Origin: Ferrithrix thermotolerans DSM 19514
GTDB taxonomy: Bacteria > Actinomycetota > Acidimicrobiia > Acidimicrobiales > Ilumatobacteraceae
Assembly (NCBI GenBank): GCA_945861025.1
Contig: CAMASN010000027.1
Span: forward strand, 1-41,882
Length of the DNA: 41,882 nucleotides
Direction: 5' to 3'
Made by a program: the position numbers and the translations under genes. Of the stretch, positions 24,374 through 32,609 are shown in pieces. Position 1 is the first letter of the stretch, and each line of letters starts with the position of its first letter. Under the pieces are notes generated by a model. That model was not told the origin of the DNA, did not search any database, and worked only from the letters and a program-made list of their open reading frames with translations.

Positions 24374-25536
24374 TCGCCAACGACTCCGATTACCAGCACG
24401 CCCTGCCCGATGAGGCGTTCGCGGCGTCGCTCGCCGGCTTCGACCGGATGACCGTGAACCGTCTCAATGTGCTGCTCGCTCACCTGTCGCCACCCCACGC
24501 ATTTGCTGTTGCCGCAGGTCACGAGCAACCCCGCGGCTTGGTGCGACAACTCTTCGATATCGAAGGCCTCGGCGCGGCATGGCGTCAGAGCGCGCTGCGG
24601 CGCCCACCCGAGATCGTGTACGAGCAGTGCCTGAGCGCCGGGGTCACGGTGCTTATTCGCGGCCATGATGGCTTTCCGTTGCCGGTGCTCAACGACCCAG
24701 CGCCCGCGGCTGTGTTGTTCGTGCGCGGCGACCTCGCCCGAATTAGTGGCCGCCGGGTGGGGATCATTGGTACCCGCAATGCCACCAGTTCGGGCCGTGA
24801 TACGGCCATGATGCTTGGCCGAGATTTGGCGGCACTGGGCGTGCACGTTGTGTCGGGGCTAGCCCGCGGTGTCGATGGTTGTGCGCATCGTGGGGCTTTG
24901 TCGGTGGCCAACGGTGCGGCTCCGTTGGCGGTTGTGGCCTCAGGTCTCGATGTTGTGTATCCGCGAGAGCACGCAGCGCTGTGGCAACAGGTGGCCGAGC
25001 AAGGTGCACTCATCTCCGAAGGACCGCCGGGCACGGTTCCCGAGGCCTATCGGTTTCCGCTTCGCAACCGAATCTTGGCGGGGTTCAGCGAGGTGCTGGT
25101 CGTGGTCGAGTCGCGCTCCAGCGGAGGTTCGCTCATCACCGTCAATGAAGCGCGCGACCGAGGAATTCTCGTGATGGCAGTGCCCGGTGCGCTTCGCAAT
25201 CGGGCATCCGAGGGAACGAACGCCCTGCTGGGCGACGGCTGTCCGATAGTTCTCAATGTCGACGATGTACTCATCGGACTCGGTCTCGATTCGCGGCGCG
25301 CAGGGGGAGTTGCCTACGACCCACGCCCGAGGCCGTCGGCCGCCGATACCGAGCTGCTCGATGCGCTGAATGAACCGCGTACCCTCGATCATCTGGTGCT
25401 TGTTACGGGGCAGTCATTGGTCGACTGTGCGATGGGTCTCGCCCGGCTTGAGGCCGACGGCTGGGTGCAACAAGTGAATGGCTGGTTCGAGGCGACCGCC
25501 GACTCAGCGCTGCACGGGTTCAGGTCACCCACATGA
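24370..25536 (+). CDS. dprA: DNA processing protein DprA
   Basis: The 388-residue protein has the Rossmann-like DprA core: RVGIIGTRNATSSGRD, VVSGLARGVDGCAHRGAL, and YRFPLRNRILAGFSEVLVV. A helical N-terminal domain precedes it and a winged-helix C-terminus (about 320-380) follows. DprA binds incoming single-stranded DNA and loads RecA. Its ATG overlaps the comM stop (24370-24373), so both are co-translated. Confidence 0.95.
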   Translation: MIANDSDYQHALPDEAFAASLAGFDRMTVNRLNVLLAHLSPPHAFAVAAGHEQPRGLVRQLFDIEGLGAAWRQSALRRPPEIVYEQCLSAGVTVLIRGHDGFPLPVLNDPAPAAVLFVRGDLARISGRRVGIIGTRNATSSGRDTAMMLGRDLAALGVHVVSGLARGVDGCAHRGALSVANGAAPLAVVASGLDVVYPREHAALWQQVAEQGALISEGPPGTVPEAYRFPLRNRILAGFSEVLVVVESRSSGGSLITVNEARDRGILVMAVPGALRNRASEGTNALLGDGCPIVLNVDDVLIGLGLDSRRAGGVAYDPRPRPSAADTELLDALNEPRTLDHLVLVTGQSLVDCAMGLARLEADGWVQQVNGWFEATADSALHGFRSPT

Positions 25537-25550
25537 TCATCGGAAACGAA

Positions 25551-25556
25551 TACCCT
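25551..25556 (+). promoter_or_regulatory. -10 box for xerC
   Basis: TACCCT ends 7 nt before ATG 25564, in the 27-bp gap after dprA. It suggests a separate leaderless start for xerC. Confidence 0.4.
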
Positions 25557-25563
25557 CGTATCA

Positions 25564-26484
25564 ATGCGTGGACCCACCGTTGCAGCCGAGGCGGCCGTTG
25601 TCGAGTTGCACGTCCATCTGTGGCGCGCTCAAGACTTCGCCGACTCGCTCACGTCATCGTCGCCCAACACGGTGGCGGCATACAGCAGCGACATTGCTGG
25701 CTTTATCGAGTGGGCGCAGCGCTCGGGCATCACGTCGCCCGACAGGGTCGATCGATTGGTCTTGCGGCGCTATGTCGCATACCTCACCACTCGACAATTC
25801 GCTCGCCGCAGCGTGTCTCGCAAGGTCGCTGGGTTGCGTCGATACTTCCAGTGGCTGCGGCGTAGCGGTGCCATCACACTCGACCCCGCAGTCAGCCTGC
25901 GCGCGCCGGGCGGCACCGGGCGGTTGCCCAAGGTGCTGTCGAGCGCAAACATCGATGTGCTGCTCGACGCAGCGAGCGCCGACAACGAACCTCAGTGGCG
26001 CCGCTTACGCGACGATGCCGTACTCGAGTTGCTCTACGGCAGCGGCATACGCGTCAGCGAACTCTGCGGTCTCGATGTCGACAATCTCGACCTTGCCGGT
26101 TCGGCAGTATCTGTATGGGGCAAAGGCAGCAAGCAGCGGCGAGTGCCGGTGTCGCCTCCAGCGTCGGCGGCGCTGTCGTCGTGGCTACGTATTCGTGGCG
26201 AGGTCGTCGATGAATCCGCGGGTGCAGCGTTGTTCGCGAACGAGCGCGGCAAGCGACTCACACCTCGCGACGTTCGACGAATTGTTGACCGCCGATCACC
26301 AGTTCCCACACATCCGCATGCGCTACGGCATAGTTTTGCTACGCATCTGCTCGATGGTGGAGCCGATTTGCGTGCAGTTCAGGAACTGTTGGGGCATAGT
26401 GATGTCTCAACGACGCAGCGATATACCCACGTCAGCAAGGAACGACTCCGTACCGTGTATTCACAAACGCATCCGAGGGCTTGA
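25564..26484 (+). CDS. xerC: Tyrosine recombinase XerC
   Basis: The 306-residue protein has an N-terminal SAM-like core-binding domain (about 20-110) and a catalytic domain with all expected residues: Arg in GSGIRVSEL, Lys in GKGSKQRRVPV, H-x-x-R in HALRHSF, His in LLGHSD and the nucleophile Tyr in TTQRYTHV. Xer recombinases resolve chromosome dimers at dif with FtsK. The place between dprA and the sigma factor matches xerC in other actinobacteria. A mobile-element integrase is unlikely given this synteny. The 3' end is 4 bp from the sigma gene. Confidence 0.94.
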   Translation: MRGPTVAAEAAVVELHVHLWRAQDFADSLTSSSPNTVAAYSSDIAGFIEWAQRSGITSPDRVDRLVLRRYVAYLTTRQFARRSVSRKVAGLRRYFQWLRRSGAITLDPAVSLRAPGGTGRLPKVLSSANIDVLLDAASADNEPQWRRLRDDAVLELLYGSGIRVSELCGLDVDNLDLAGSAVSVWGKGSKQRRVPVSPPASAALSSWLRIRGEVVDESAGAALFANERGKRLTPRDVRRIVDRRSPVPTHPHALRHSFATHLLDGGADLRAVQELLGHSDVSTTQRYTHVSKERLRTVYSQTHPRA

Positions 26485-26488
26485 GACC

Positions 26489-27262
26489 ATGAGGGAAAGC
26501 TTTGGGCGAGCCTCTGGCGACGAAGAACTGATGGGTTGGTGGGACCGCTGGTTAGACCATCGCGATCCCAAAGCGCGTGAGCGCCTCATTGTGCACTACT
26601 CACCTCTCGTCAAGTTCGTAGCCGGCCGTGTTGGCGCGGGCCTGCCCAACAGCGTCGATTCGGGCGACCTTGTGAGCGCTGGCGTGTTCGGTCTCATCGA
26701 TGCAGTCGAGCGCTTCGACTCTGAGCGCGGCGTCAAGTTCGAAACCTTTGCGGTTCCGCGTATTCGCGGCGCGATCTTCGACGGTCTACGCCAACTCGAC
26801 TGGGTGCCTCGGTCGGTGCGTAGCCGCGCTCGCGAGGTTGAGACGGCGTTCCACGATCTCGAGGCAAAGCTTGGCCGCAGCCCCAACGACGAAGAGTTGT
26901 CGCTGCACCTCGGTATCACCGGCACCGAGTTCAGGCGCTGGCTTGCCGCTATCGCCTCCACTACAGTGGGACCGCTCGACCGGGCCCTCGTTGCTGGTGT
27001 CGAGCCAACTTCGCTTCGTGGCGAAACCCCCGACAGCCCGGCTGGCGCCTACGAAGAAGGCGAAGTCCGCCAAGCGGTTCGCTCCGAAGTTCGCAAACTG
27101 CCCGAGCGCGAGCGTTTGGTGCTGTCGCTGTATTACGACGAAGGCCTCACGCTCGCCGAAATCGGCGTGGTGCTCGGCGTCACCGAAAGTCGTGTGTCGC
27201 AGATTCACACCAAGTCGGTGCTGCACCTCAGGTCGCGCATGGCCTCAAGCGGTATGAGCTAG
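26489..27262 (+). CDS. WhiG/FliA-type alternative sigma factor
   Basis: From ATG 26489 the protein has 257 residues. The same frame is open from 25478, but that part is a shadow of xerC. Region 2 is clear (SGDLVSAGVFGLIDAVERFD, FETFAVPRIRGAIFDGLRQ), followed by region 3 and a region 4 helix-turn-helix (LTLAEIGVVLGVTESRVSQI). Relatives control flagella (FliA) or sporulation (WhiG). The xerC-side location is the classic whiG/FliA-like locus in actinobacteria. No flagellar genes are in the window, so its regulon is unknown. A hairpin follows at 27280-27297. Confidence 0.92.
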   Translation: MRESFGRASGDEELMGWWDRWLDHRDPKARERLIVHYSPLVKFVAGRVGAGLPNSVDSGDLVSAGVFGLIDAVERFDSERGVKFETFAVPRIRGAIFDGLRQLDWVPRSVRSRAREVETAFHDLEAKLGRSPNDEELSLHLGITGTEFRRWLAAIASTTVGPLDRALVAGVEPTSLRGETPDSPAGAYEEGEVRQAVRSEVRKLPERERLVLSLYYDEGLTLAEIGVVLGVTESRVSQIHTKSVLHLRSRMASSGMS

Positions 27263-27279
27263 GGCTCAAATCGCCCGTC

Positions 27280-27297
27280 GCACTCACCTCTGAGTGC
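27280..27297 (+). terminator. Hairpin after the sigma factor gene
   Basis: GCACTCA (27280-27286) and TGAGTGC (27291-27297) form a perfect 7-bp stem with a 4-nt loop, 17 bp after the stop codon. CAGTTTCC follows. This is a plausible terminator or attenuator before the M23-like gene, though the T-tract is short. Confidence 0.5.
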
Positions 27298-27308
27298 CAG
27301 TTTCCGCT

Positions 27309-27324
27309 GGCCACACCAATGGCC
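27309..27324 (+). terminator. Second small hairpin before the M23-like gene
   Basis: GGCCA (27309-27313) and TGGCC (27320-27324) pair across a 6-nt loop, 12 bp beyond the first hairpin. It may add to termination or hold the ribosome site of the next gene. It is short and may be chance. Confidence 0.25.
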
Positions 27325-27336
27325 GCCGACCTCGTT

Positions 27337-27342
27337 GGAGGT
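27337..27342 (+). promoter_or_regulatory. Shine-Dalgarno site fixing the M23-like start
   Basis: GGAGGT ends 4 nt before ATG 27347. It rules out the earlier in-frame TTG at 27335, which lies upstream of this site. Confidence 0.7.
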
Positions 27343-27346
27343 TGTC

Positions 27347-27883
27347 ATGAACGCTTTGTTCGCTGTTGTAGTCCTTTGGGCGAGGGTTGTGTCGCCCCTG
27401 CCTGTGCCCGTGGCCCTGCCACCATGCTTGCGACCCCCGGTACTCGCCCCCGTTGTTGTGCAGTTCAGAGCCCCGCTGTGCCCATACTGCAGCGGTAAGC
27501 GCGGCATCGAATATGCGATGAGCAGGCATGATGCGGTTCGAGCCGTGGCTCGTGGTGTCGTTACATTCAGCGGCGTGGTGGTGCGCACCCGATACGTGGT
27601 TGTCGCCCACGTCGACCAAACGTTGGCCACCTACGGGATGCTTGCCGACTCCGCTGTGCGCAGCGGCGACCAGGTCGTAGCAGGCCAATTGATCGGGCAT
27701 TCAACGTCGCGGCTGTACTTCGGCCTGCGCCGCGACGGTGAGTACATCGACCCGTTGTCGCTGCTGGTGCAGCGTCGCTGGCGTAGCCGCCTCATCCCGA
27801 CCAACGGCGCACCATCTCGACCCACCCAAAAACGCCGACCAAGCTGCGAGATCGTTGCGGCAACCGACGAAGTGACCCGATAG
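27347..27883 (+). CDS. Degenerate LytM/M23-fold exported protein
   Basis: The 178-residue protein begins with a hydrophobic signal-like segment (about 1-25). The rest follows the M23 fold ([64 protein letters not shown]). The zinc ligands are lost: the usual GHRGID is GKRGIE, and the usual HLHFE is SRLYFG. It is therefore likely a non-catalytic LytM-like factor that binds the wall or activates another amidase. An M23-like gene before rpsB is usual in actinobacteria, so the location is conserved even though activity is not. C-terminal 30 residues are basic. Confidence 0.8.
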   Translation: MNALFAVVVLWARVVSPLPVPVALPPCLRPPVLAPVVVQFRAPLCPYCSGKRGIEYAMSRHDAVRAVARGVVTFSGVVVRTRYVVVAHVDQTLATYGMLADSAVRSGDQVVAGQLIGHSTSRLYFGLRRDGEYIDPLSLLVQRRWRSRLIPTNGAPSRPTQKRRPSCEIVAATDEVTR

Positions 27884-27931
27884 CATTGCCAGCGACTTGT
27901 CGTCCCGACCGGTCAAAAATCATTCGCATCT

Positions 27932-27982
27932 CGCACACACTGCGGTCGCCTCGGCGCCGTGCGAGCTGCCCGCCAACCGCAG
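27932..27982 (+). promoter_or_regulatory. Structured rpsB leader with competing stems
   Basis: CTGCGGT (27940-27946) pairs perfectly with ACCGCAG (27976-27982), which ends 2 nt before the Shine-Dalgarno GAGGAG (27985-27990). CGCAC (27932-27936) can pair with GTGCG (27959-27963). The two stems interleave, so they form a pseudoknot or exclude each other. Ribosomal protein genes are often autoregulated through such leaders. The link to S2 is inference. Confidence 0.4.
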
Positions 27983-27996
27983 TAGAGGAGAATTTC

Positions 27997-28905
27997 ATGG
28001 CAGTCGTCACTACGCGCCAAATGCTCGAAGCCGGAGTCCACTTCGGCCACCAGACCCGCCGTTGGAACCCAAAGATGAAGCGTTTCATTTTTGGCGAGCG
28101 CAACGGCATCTACATCATCGATCTCGAGCAGACGCTCCAGCGTGCCGAGGTTGCCTACAACTTCGTTCGTGAGTTGTCGGCCAAGGGCGGCACGGTGTTG
28201 TTCATCGGCACCAAGAAGCAAGCGCAAGATCCAGTGCGCAGCTACGCCGAAAAGAGCGGCATGCCGTACATCAACGAGCGTTGGCTCGGTGGCATGCTCA
28301 CCAACTTCGAAACCATCTCCAAGCGCGTTGCCAAGATGCAGGAATACGAGCGCATGAAGATCTCAGGCGAGTTCGACGCCATGCCAAAGAAGGAAGCCCT
28401 GTTGCTGAGCCGTGAGCTTGAGAAGCTGCAGAAGAACCTCGGCGGTATCCGCGATCTCGGCCAGCGTCCCGACGCTGTGTTCATCCTCGACACCAAAAAA
28501 GAGCACATCGCTGTCACCGAAGCGAACAAGCTGAAGATTCCCGTGATCGCTGTTGTCGACACCAACGTCGACCCCGATGTCATTCAGTTCCCAATCCCAG
28601 GCAACGACGACGCAATCCGCGCCAACGCCCTGATGTGCCGCGTGATCGCCGAAGCCGTGGCCGAAGGTCGCTACATGGCTTCGCGTCGCAACCCAAGTGC
28701 AGCGCCAAAGCGCTCAGCCGAGCAGGACGCCGAGTTCGTGGCAGCGCAAGCCGATGCTCGTGCCGAGGCTGCCGCTGCCCAGGCCGAGCGCGAAGTTCGC
28801 CTCGCCGCTGCACAAGCACCAACCGAAGTCGTCGCAGAAGTTGCGGCGCCCGACGCCGCCGACACCGCCGACATTGCCGACATTGCCGAAATCACGGAAG
28901 GCTGA
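27997..28905 (+). CDS. rpsB: 30S ribosomal protein S2
   Basis: From ATG 27997, with GAGGAG 6 nt upstream, the protein has 302 residues. It starts with the S2 hallmark [19 protein letters not shown] and has [22 protein letters not shown] and [12 protein letters not shown]. The core ends near residue 230. An Ala/Glu-rich tail of about 65 residues, common in actinobacterial S2, follows and ends in a short repeat. A longer frame from 27886 runs through the leader and is rejected. tsf is 3 bp downstream. Confidence 0.97.
   Translation: MAVVTTRQMLEAGVHFGHQTRRWNPKMKRFIFGERNGIYIIDLEQTLQRAEVAYNFVRELSAKGGTVLFIGTKKQAQDPVRSYAEKSGMPYINERWLGGMLTNFETISKRVAKMQEYERMKISGEFDAMPKKEALLLSRELEKLQKNLGGIRDLGQRPDAVFILDTKKEHIAVTEANKLKIPVIAVVDTNVDPDVIQFPIPGNDDAIRANALMCRVIAEAVAEGRYMASRRNPSAAPKRSAEQDAEFVAAQADARAEAAAAQAEREVRLAAAQAPTEVVAEVAAPDAADTADIADIAEITEG
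28858..28893 (+). repeat. Nine-base microrepeat in the rpsB tail
   Basis: Four imperfect 9-bp units (GCCGACATT type) encode Ala-Asp-Thr, Ala-Asp-Ile, Ala-Asp-Ile and Ala-Glu-Ile. The copies at 28867-28875 and 28876-28884 are identical. The repeat lies in the disordered C-terminal tail and could vary in copy number by slippage. Confidence 0.7.
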
Positions 28906-28908
28906 ACC

Positions 28909-29697
28909 ATGGCTGTCAACGCAAAAGACGTCCAAGCACTGCGCCAATCAACTGGCGCCGGAATGATGGACTGCAAAAAGGCACTCGAGGAATCCGACGG
29001 CGACGTCGAGAACGCCAAGCAGTGGCTCCGCGAAAAGGGCTTGGCTGCTTCAGCCAAGCGCGATGATCGCGAAAATACCCAGGGCCTCGTGGCCTTGCTC
29101 ATCGAGGGCAACGTCGGAGCCATTGTCAAGCTCAAGTGCGAGACCGACTTCGTGGCCTCCAGCGATCAGTTCAAGGCCGAGGCCGCTGCGCTGGTGTCGT
29201 TGGTCGCTGCCAAGGGCGCCGAAGCCGTTGCCGAGCACGCCACGATCATCGACGATCTGCGTATCACGCTGAAAGAGAAGATCGAGATCGGCGATGTCGT
29301 TCGTATCGACGCCGCTGCGGGCAACACCATCGATTCCTACATTCACATGCAGGGTGGCCGCGGTGTCAACGCAGTGCTCGTCGAGATGTCGGGTGCTGGC
29401 TCTGAGCTCGCTCACGATGTCGCTGTGCACATTGCCTTCGCCCGACCCAAGTACCTCAAGCGCGACGATGTTCCCGCCGAGGTCGTCGCTCACGAGCGTG
29501 CCACCCTCGAGACCATCACCCGCAACGAGGGCAAGCCCGAAGCGGCAATCTCAAAGGTTGTCGAAGGTCGCATCGTTGGCTTCTTCAAAGATGTCTGCTT
29601 GCTCGACCAGCCCTACGCCAAGGACGACAAGGTCTCGATCACGCAACTCATCGGAGCTGCAAGCATCGTGAACTTCGCTCAAGTCGAGATCGGCTAG
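28909..29697 (+). CDS. tsf: Elongation factor Ts
   Basis: The 262-residue protein has the N-terminal UBA-like domain (LRQSTGAGMMDCKKALEES) and the core motif KCETDFVASSDQF, where TDFV contacts EF-Tu. It exchanges GDP for GTP on EF-Tu. The rpsB-tsf-pyrH-frr order is universal in this block. The gene lies 3 bp after rpsB and 6 bp before pyrH. Confidence 0.97.
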   Translation: MAVNAKDVQALRQSTGAGMMDCKKALEESDGDVENAKQWLREKGLAASAKRDDRENTQGLVALLIEGNVGAIVKLKCETDFVASSDQFKAEAAALVSLVAAKGAEAVAEHATIIDDLRITLKEKIEIGDVVRIDAAAGNTIDSYIHMQGGRGVNAVLVEMSGAGSELAHDVAVHIAFARPKYLKRDDVPAEVVAHERATLETITRNEGKPEAAISKVVEGRIVGFFKDVCLLDQPYAKDDKVSITQLIGAASIVNFAQVEIG

Positions 29698-29703
29698 TTC
29701 GCC

Positions 29704-30432
29704 ATGGCCTCGCCACGCTGGAAGCGCATTGTCTTCAAGCCGTCGGGCGAGGCCTTGGCCGGACCATCCGGGTCAGGCCTTGATGGGGCCACGTTGGCCC
29801 ACACCGCACTCGAGATTCTCGATGTTCGCGAAAACCTCGGTGTCGATGTTGCCGTCGTGGTCGGCGGCGGCAACTTCTGGCGTGGCCGCACCGGCGCAAT
29901 GACCGGCATGGATGCCACGCAGTCCGATCACATCGGCATGCTCGGCACCGTCATGAACGCCCTCGCACTACAAGACGCGCTCGAGCGCGCCGGCCAGCCA
30001 ACCCGGGTTCAGTCGGCAATCGAGATGCCCAGAATCGCCGAGCCATACATTCGTCGTCGGGCAATGCGCCACCTCGAAAAGGGTCGCGTTGTCATCTTTG
30101 CTGCCGGTACCGGCAACCCGTTTTTCACTACCGATACCGCTGCAGCGTTGCGCGCCGCCGAGATCGACGCCGATGCTTTGCTGAAAGGCACACACTCCGG
30201 CGTCGACGGCGTGTACTCAGCCGACCCGCGTATCGACCCCACTGCAACGAAGTACGACGAGATCAGTTACATGGATGTCATGAACAAAGATCTCAAGGTC
30301 ATGGACTCCACTGCGATTGCGTTCTGCCGCGACAACAAGCTACCCATCGTGGTGTTTGACATGTCTGCGCATGGTGCCCTGCGAGCAATTCTCGAAGGCC
30401 ATCGCGTTGGCACCATCGTTCGCGACGCCTGA
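29704..30432 (+). CDS. pyrH: UMP kinase
   Basis: The 242-residue amino-acid-kinase-fold protein has KPSGEALAG (usual KLSGEAL), VVVGGGNFWRG, AGTGNPFFTTDTAAALRA and KGTHSGVDGVYSADPR. It phosphorylates UMP to UDP with ATP. Only 6 bp separate it from tsf, with no clear Shine-Dalgarno, so it is probably translated by coupling. The Pro in place of Leu in the first motif is a mild variant. Confidence 0.96.
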   Translation: MASPRWKRIVFKPSGEALAGPSGSGLDGATLAHTALEILDVRENLGVDVAVVVGGGNFWRGRTGAMTGMDATQSDHIGMLGTVMNALALQDALERAGQPTRVQSAIEMPRIAEPYIRRRAMRHLEKGRVVIFAAGTGNPFFTTDTAAALRAAEIDADALLKGTHSGVDGVYSADPRIDPTATKYDEISYMDVMNKDLKVMDSTAIAFCRDNKLPIVVFDMSAHGALRAILEGHRVGTIVRDA

Positions 30433-30471
30433 TCAAACTCGGTTGTCCACGCTCTGACCTTGGCGCGTCTG

Positions 30472-30477
30472 TAACCT
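30472..30477 (+). promoter_or_regulatory. -10 box for frr
   Basis: TAACCT ends 6 nt before GTG 30484, the second of two in-frame GTG codons. That supports 30484 as the true start and a secondary leaderless promoter within the operon. The same hexamer lies before manA. Confidence 0.35.
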
Positions 30478-31041
30478 GTGCACGTGATTGAAGAGACCAT
30501 TCTGGAAGCCATCGAAAAGATGGACAAAGCCGTTGAGCACGTACAGTCCCAATTCACCACTGTGCGTACAGGCCGCGCAACACCAGCCTTGGTCGAGCGC
30601 ATCATGGTCGACTATTACGGATCCACAGTTCCGCTGCAGCAGTTGGCCGGGTTCCAAGTGCCCGAGGCCCGGCAACTCATTGTGAAGCCGCACGATCGTG
30701 CGTCGCTTGCAGCCATCGAAAAGGCCATTCGCGAGAGCGACCTTGGTATCTCTCCCTCGAACGATGGCGTGGTGATTCGGCTCAACATTCCAGCGCTCAC
30801 CGAGCAGCGTCGCAAGGAATACGTGAAGATCGTGAAGAACCTCGCTGAGGACGGCCGCATTGCCGTTCGCAACCTACGTCGCGATGCCCGCAAGCATCTC
30901 GAGGCAGCCGAGAAGGCCAGCGCCATTTCGGCTGACGAGCTCGAGCGTGCCGAAAAAGACATGGAAAAGATTACGCACGATCACGTCGAACTGATCGATA
31001 AGGCCTTCATCCGCAAAGAGCAAGAGTTGCTCGAAGTATGA
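30478..31041 (+). CDS. frr: Ribosome recycling factor
   Basis: The protein has 187 residues from GTG 30478, or 185 from GTG 30484. RRF signatures are FTTVRTGRATPALVERI, PEARQLIVKPHD and the long helices near the C-terminus (RKHLEAAEKASAISADELERAE). It separates ribosome subunits after termination, with EF-G. A -10 box six bases before 30484 favours the later start. cdsA follows after 40 bp. Confidence 0.96.
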   Translation: MHVIEETILEAIEKMDKAVEHVQSQFTTVRTGRATPALVERIMVDYYGSTVPLQQLAGFQVPEARQLIVKPHDRASLAAIEKAIRESDLGISPSNDGVVIRLNIPALTEQRRKEYVKIVKNLAEDGRIAVRNLRRDARKHLEAAEKASAISADELERAEKDMEKITHDHVELIDKAFIRKEQELLEV

Positions 31042-31081
31042 ACCACGCCGTAGCTGCGGCCGATCTGAACGGAGTAACCCA

Positions 31082-32542
31082 ATGAGTGACGACGTATGGC
31101 GCAATCGCGGACGCGAAGACGAAGATTTCGGCCCGCCGCTGTTTGGCGACGACTCCGATTCGGGTACTCACGAACGTCCAACTGAGCGCAAGCGCGATAA
31201 GCCAATTGTGTTCGATGACAGCACCGGTTCTCTGCCGCATTGGACTGAGCCGCCAACCGGCGAGATTCCTCGGCCACGTTCAAGTGGCAGCGACGAAGTG
31301 CGCGACCCCACCGACGACCTCGACGTTTGGTCATCGTTTTCGGGCCAGGCACCTGTGTGGAACGACGATCCGGTCGACGACACGGGTCGTCCGTCCGACG
31401 ATTACTCCGACTCGATTCGTGTGCCGTCATCGGCCGATGTCACCGCCGCCGAGGATCAGTACTTCGATGTTACCGATGCAGACATCAGCGGTGCCGTAGC
31501 GCGTCGCGGACCTGGCCGCATCACTATCGGCACTGACCCAACCGGCGAAGGCATGGGGCGACCCACGCCATCAAAGGGCAGGGCGCGCACATCGCGCGAA
31601 GAGCAGCAGCGCGCGGCGCGTAGCGCTCGTCCGGCCGGCTCGGTTCGCTCCGCACCAACACCGTCATCGAAATCCACTGCCGGAGTCAGCGGGCGAGACA
31701 TGCCAACCGCTGTGGCAGTTGGTGCGCTGATGTCAGCGGTGTTTGTTGGCGCCATCATCTGGAAGCCACAGGCCGTACTAGCCATTGTGGTGGTCATCAT
31801 CGGTCTTGCCGCAGTCGAATACTTCGAGAAGGTCACCGAAAAGGGCTATCAGCCCGCCACTGTCGTTGGCATCGTTGCCTGCATCGCTGCTCCGATCGCG
31901 GCCTACTGGGTCGGCGAGCGTGCCGTTCCGCTCGTGCTGATCTTTGCGTTCATCGCTGGCTCGATCACGTTCATCGGCGCTCAAGGCCTGAGCTCAAGCC
32001 CGATGCCGAACATGGCCATCACCACACTCGGTGTCAGCTGGATTGGCCTTGCTGGCGCGTACGGCGGTCTGATCTTGGGAGCGCAATCGTCGGGTCTTAT
32101 CCCGGGTCACGCCGGAACCGACACGTTGCTGCTGCTCGCTGTCGGCGTGGTCGTGAACGACATTGGGGCATTGTTCGTAGGTTCGGCCGCGGGCCGCACC
32201 CCGCTTCGCGGGTGGATCAGCCCGAACAAGTCAGTCGAGGGTTTTATCGGCGGGGCGCTGCTCACCATCATTGCGATGGTGGTCATCGGCATTGCTGGCA
32301 AGAGTGACACGTGGAGCAATCCAAACCTCGTGCTGCTCGGCGTAGTCATTGCGATTATGGCGCCACTCGGCGATCTCACCGAGAGCATGTTCAAGCGCAA
32401 CCTCGACGTAAAAGACTTCGGCAGCATCGTGAAGGGCCACGGTGGCATCCTTGATCGCTTCGACGGTTTCTTGTTCACGCTGCCAGCGGTCTTCTACCTG
32501 ATGATGGTGCTTGAGCCGTGGGTGAGCGCCGCTTCGAAGTAG
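31082..32542 (+). CDS. cdsA: Phosphatidate cytidylyltransferase with long disordered N-terminus
   Basis: The 486-residue protein makes CDP-diacylglycerol from phosphatidate and CTP. The C-terminal signature is complete: SMFKRNLDVKDFGSIVKGHG followed by GILDRFD. About seven membrane segments start near residue 205. The first 200 residues are Asp/Ser/Pro/Arg-rich and look disordered, with a short motif LPHWTEPPTGEIP. Standard CdsA is about 270 residues, so the tail is an actinobacterial-type addition of unknown role. A Shine-Dalgarno GGAG lies before ATG. rlmN, often found between cdsA and dxr, is absent. Confidence 0.94.
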   Translation: MSDDVWRNRGREDEDFGPPLFGDDSDSGTHERPTERKRDKPIVFDDSTGSLPHWTEPPTGEIPRPRSSGSDEVRDPTDDLDVWSSFSGQAPVWNDDPVDDTGRPSDDYSDSIRVPSSADVTAAEDQYFDVTDADISGAVARRGPGRITIGTDPTGEGMGRPTPSKGRARTSREEQQRAARSARPAGSVRSAPTPSSKSTAGVSGRDMPTAVAVGALMSAVFVGAIIWKPQAVLAIVVVIIGLAAVEYFEKVTEKGYQPATVVGIVACIAAPIAAYWVGERAVPLVLIFAFIAGSITFIGAQGLSSSPMPNMAITTLGVSWIGLAGAYGGLILGAQSSGLIPGHAGTDTLLLLAVGVVVNDIGALFVGSAAGRTPLRGWISPNKSVEGFIGGALLTIIAMVVIGIAGKSDTWSNPNLVLLGVVIAIMAPLGDLTESMFKRNLDVKDFGSIVKGHGGILDRFDGFLFTLPAVFYLMMVLEPWVSAASK

Positions 32543-32609
32543 CCAAACCGCGGCGATGATCCGCCAGCGACGTACATTCAGGCTGTTTCGATGACAGACT
32601 TGCAGAGTC

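Noticed and set aside
25564-26484. Phage or island integrase
   Set aside because: The protein is XerC-like and sits at the conserved dprA-xerC-sigma locus, with no att repeats beside it.
25478-27262. A single 594-residue protein on the plus strand
   Set aside because: Its first two thirds run through xerC in another frame. Only the part from ATG 26489 shows sigma-factor motifs.
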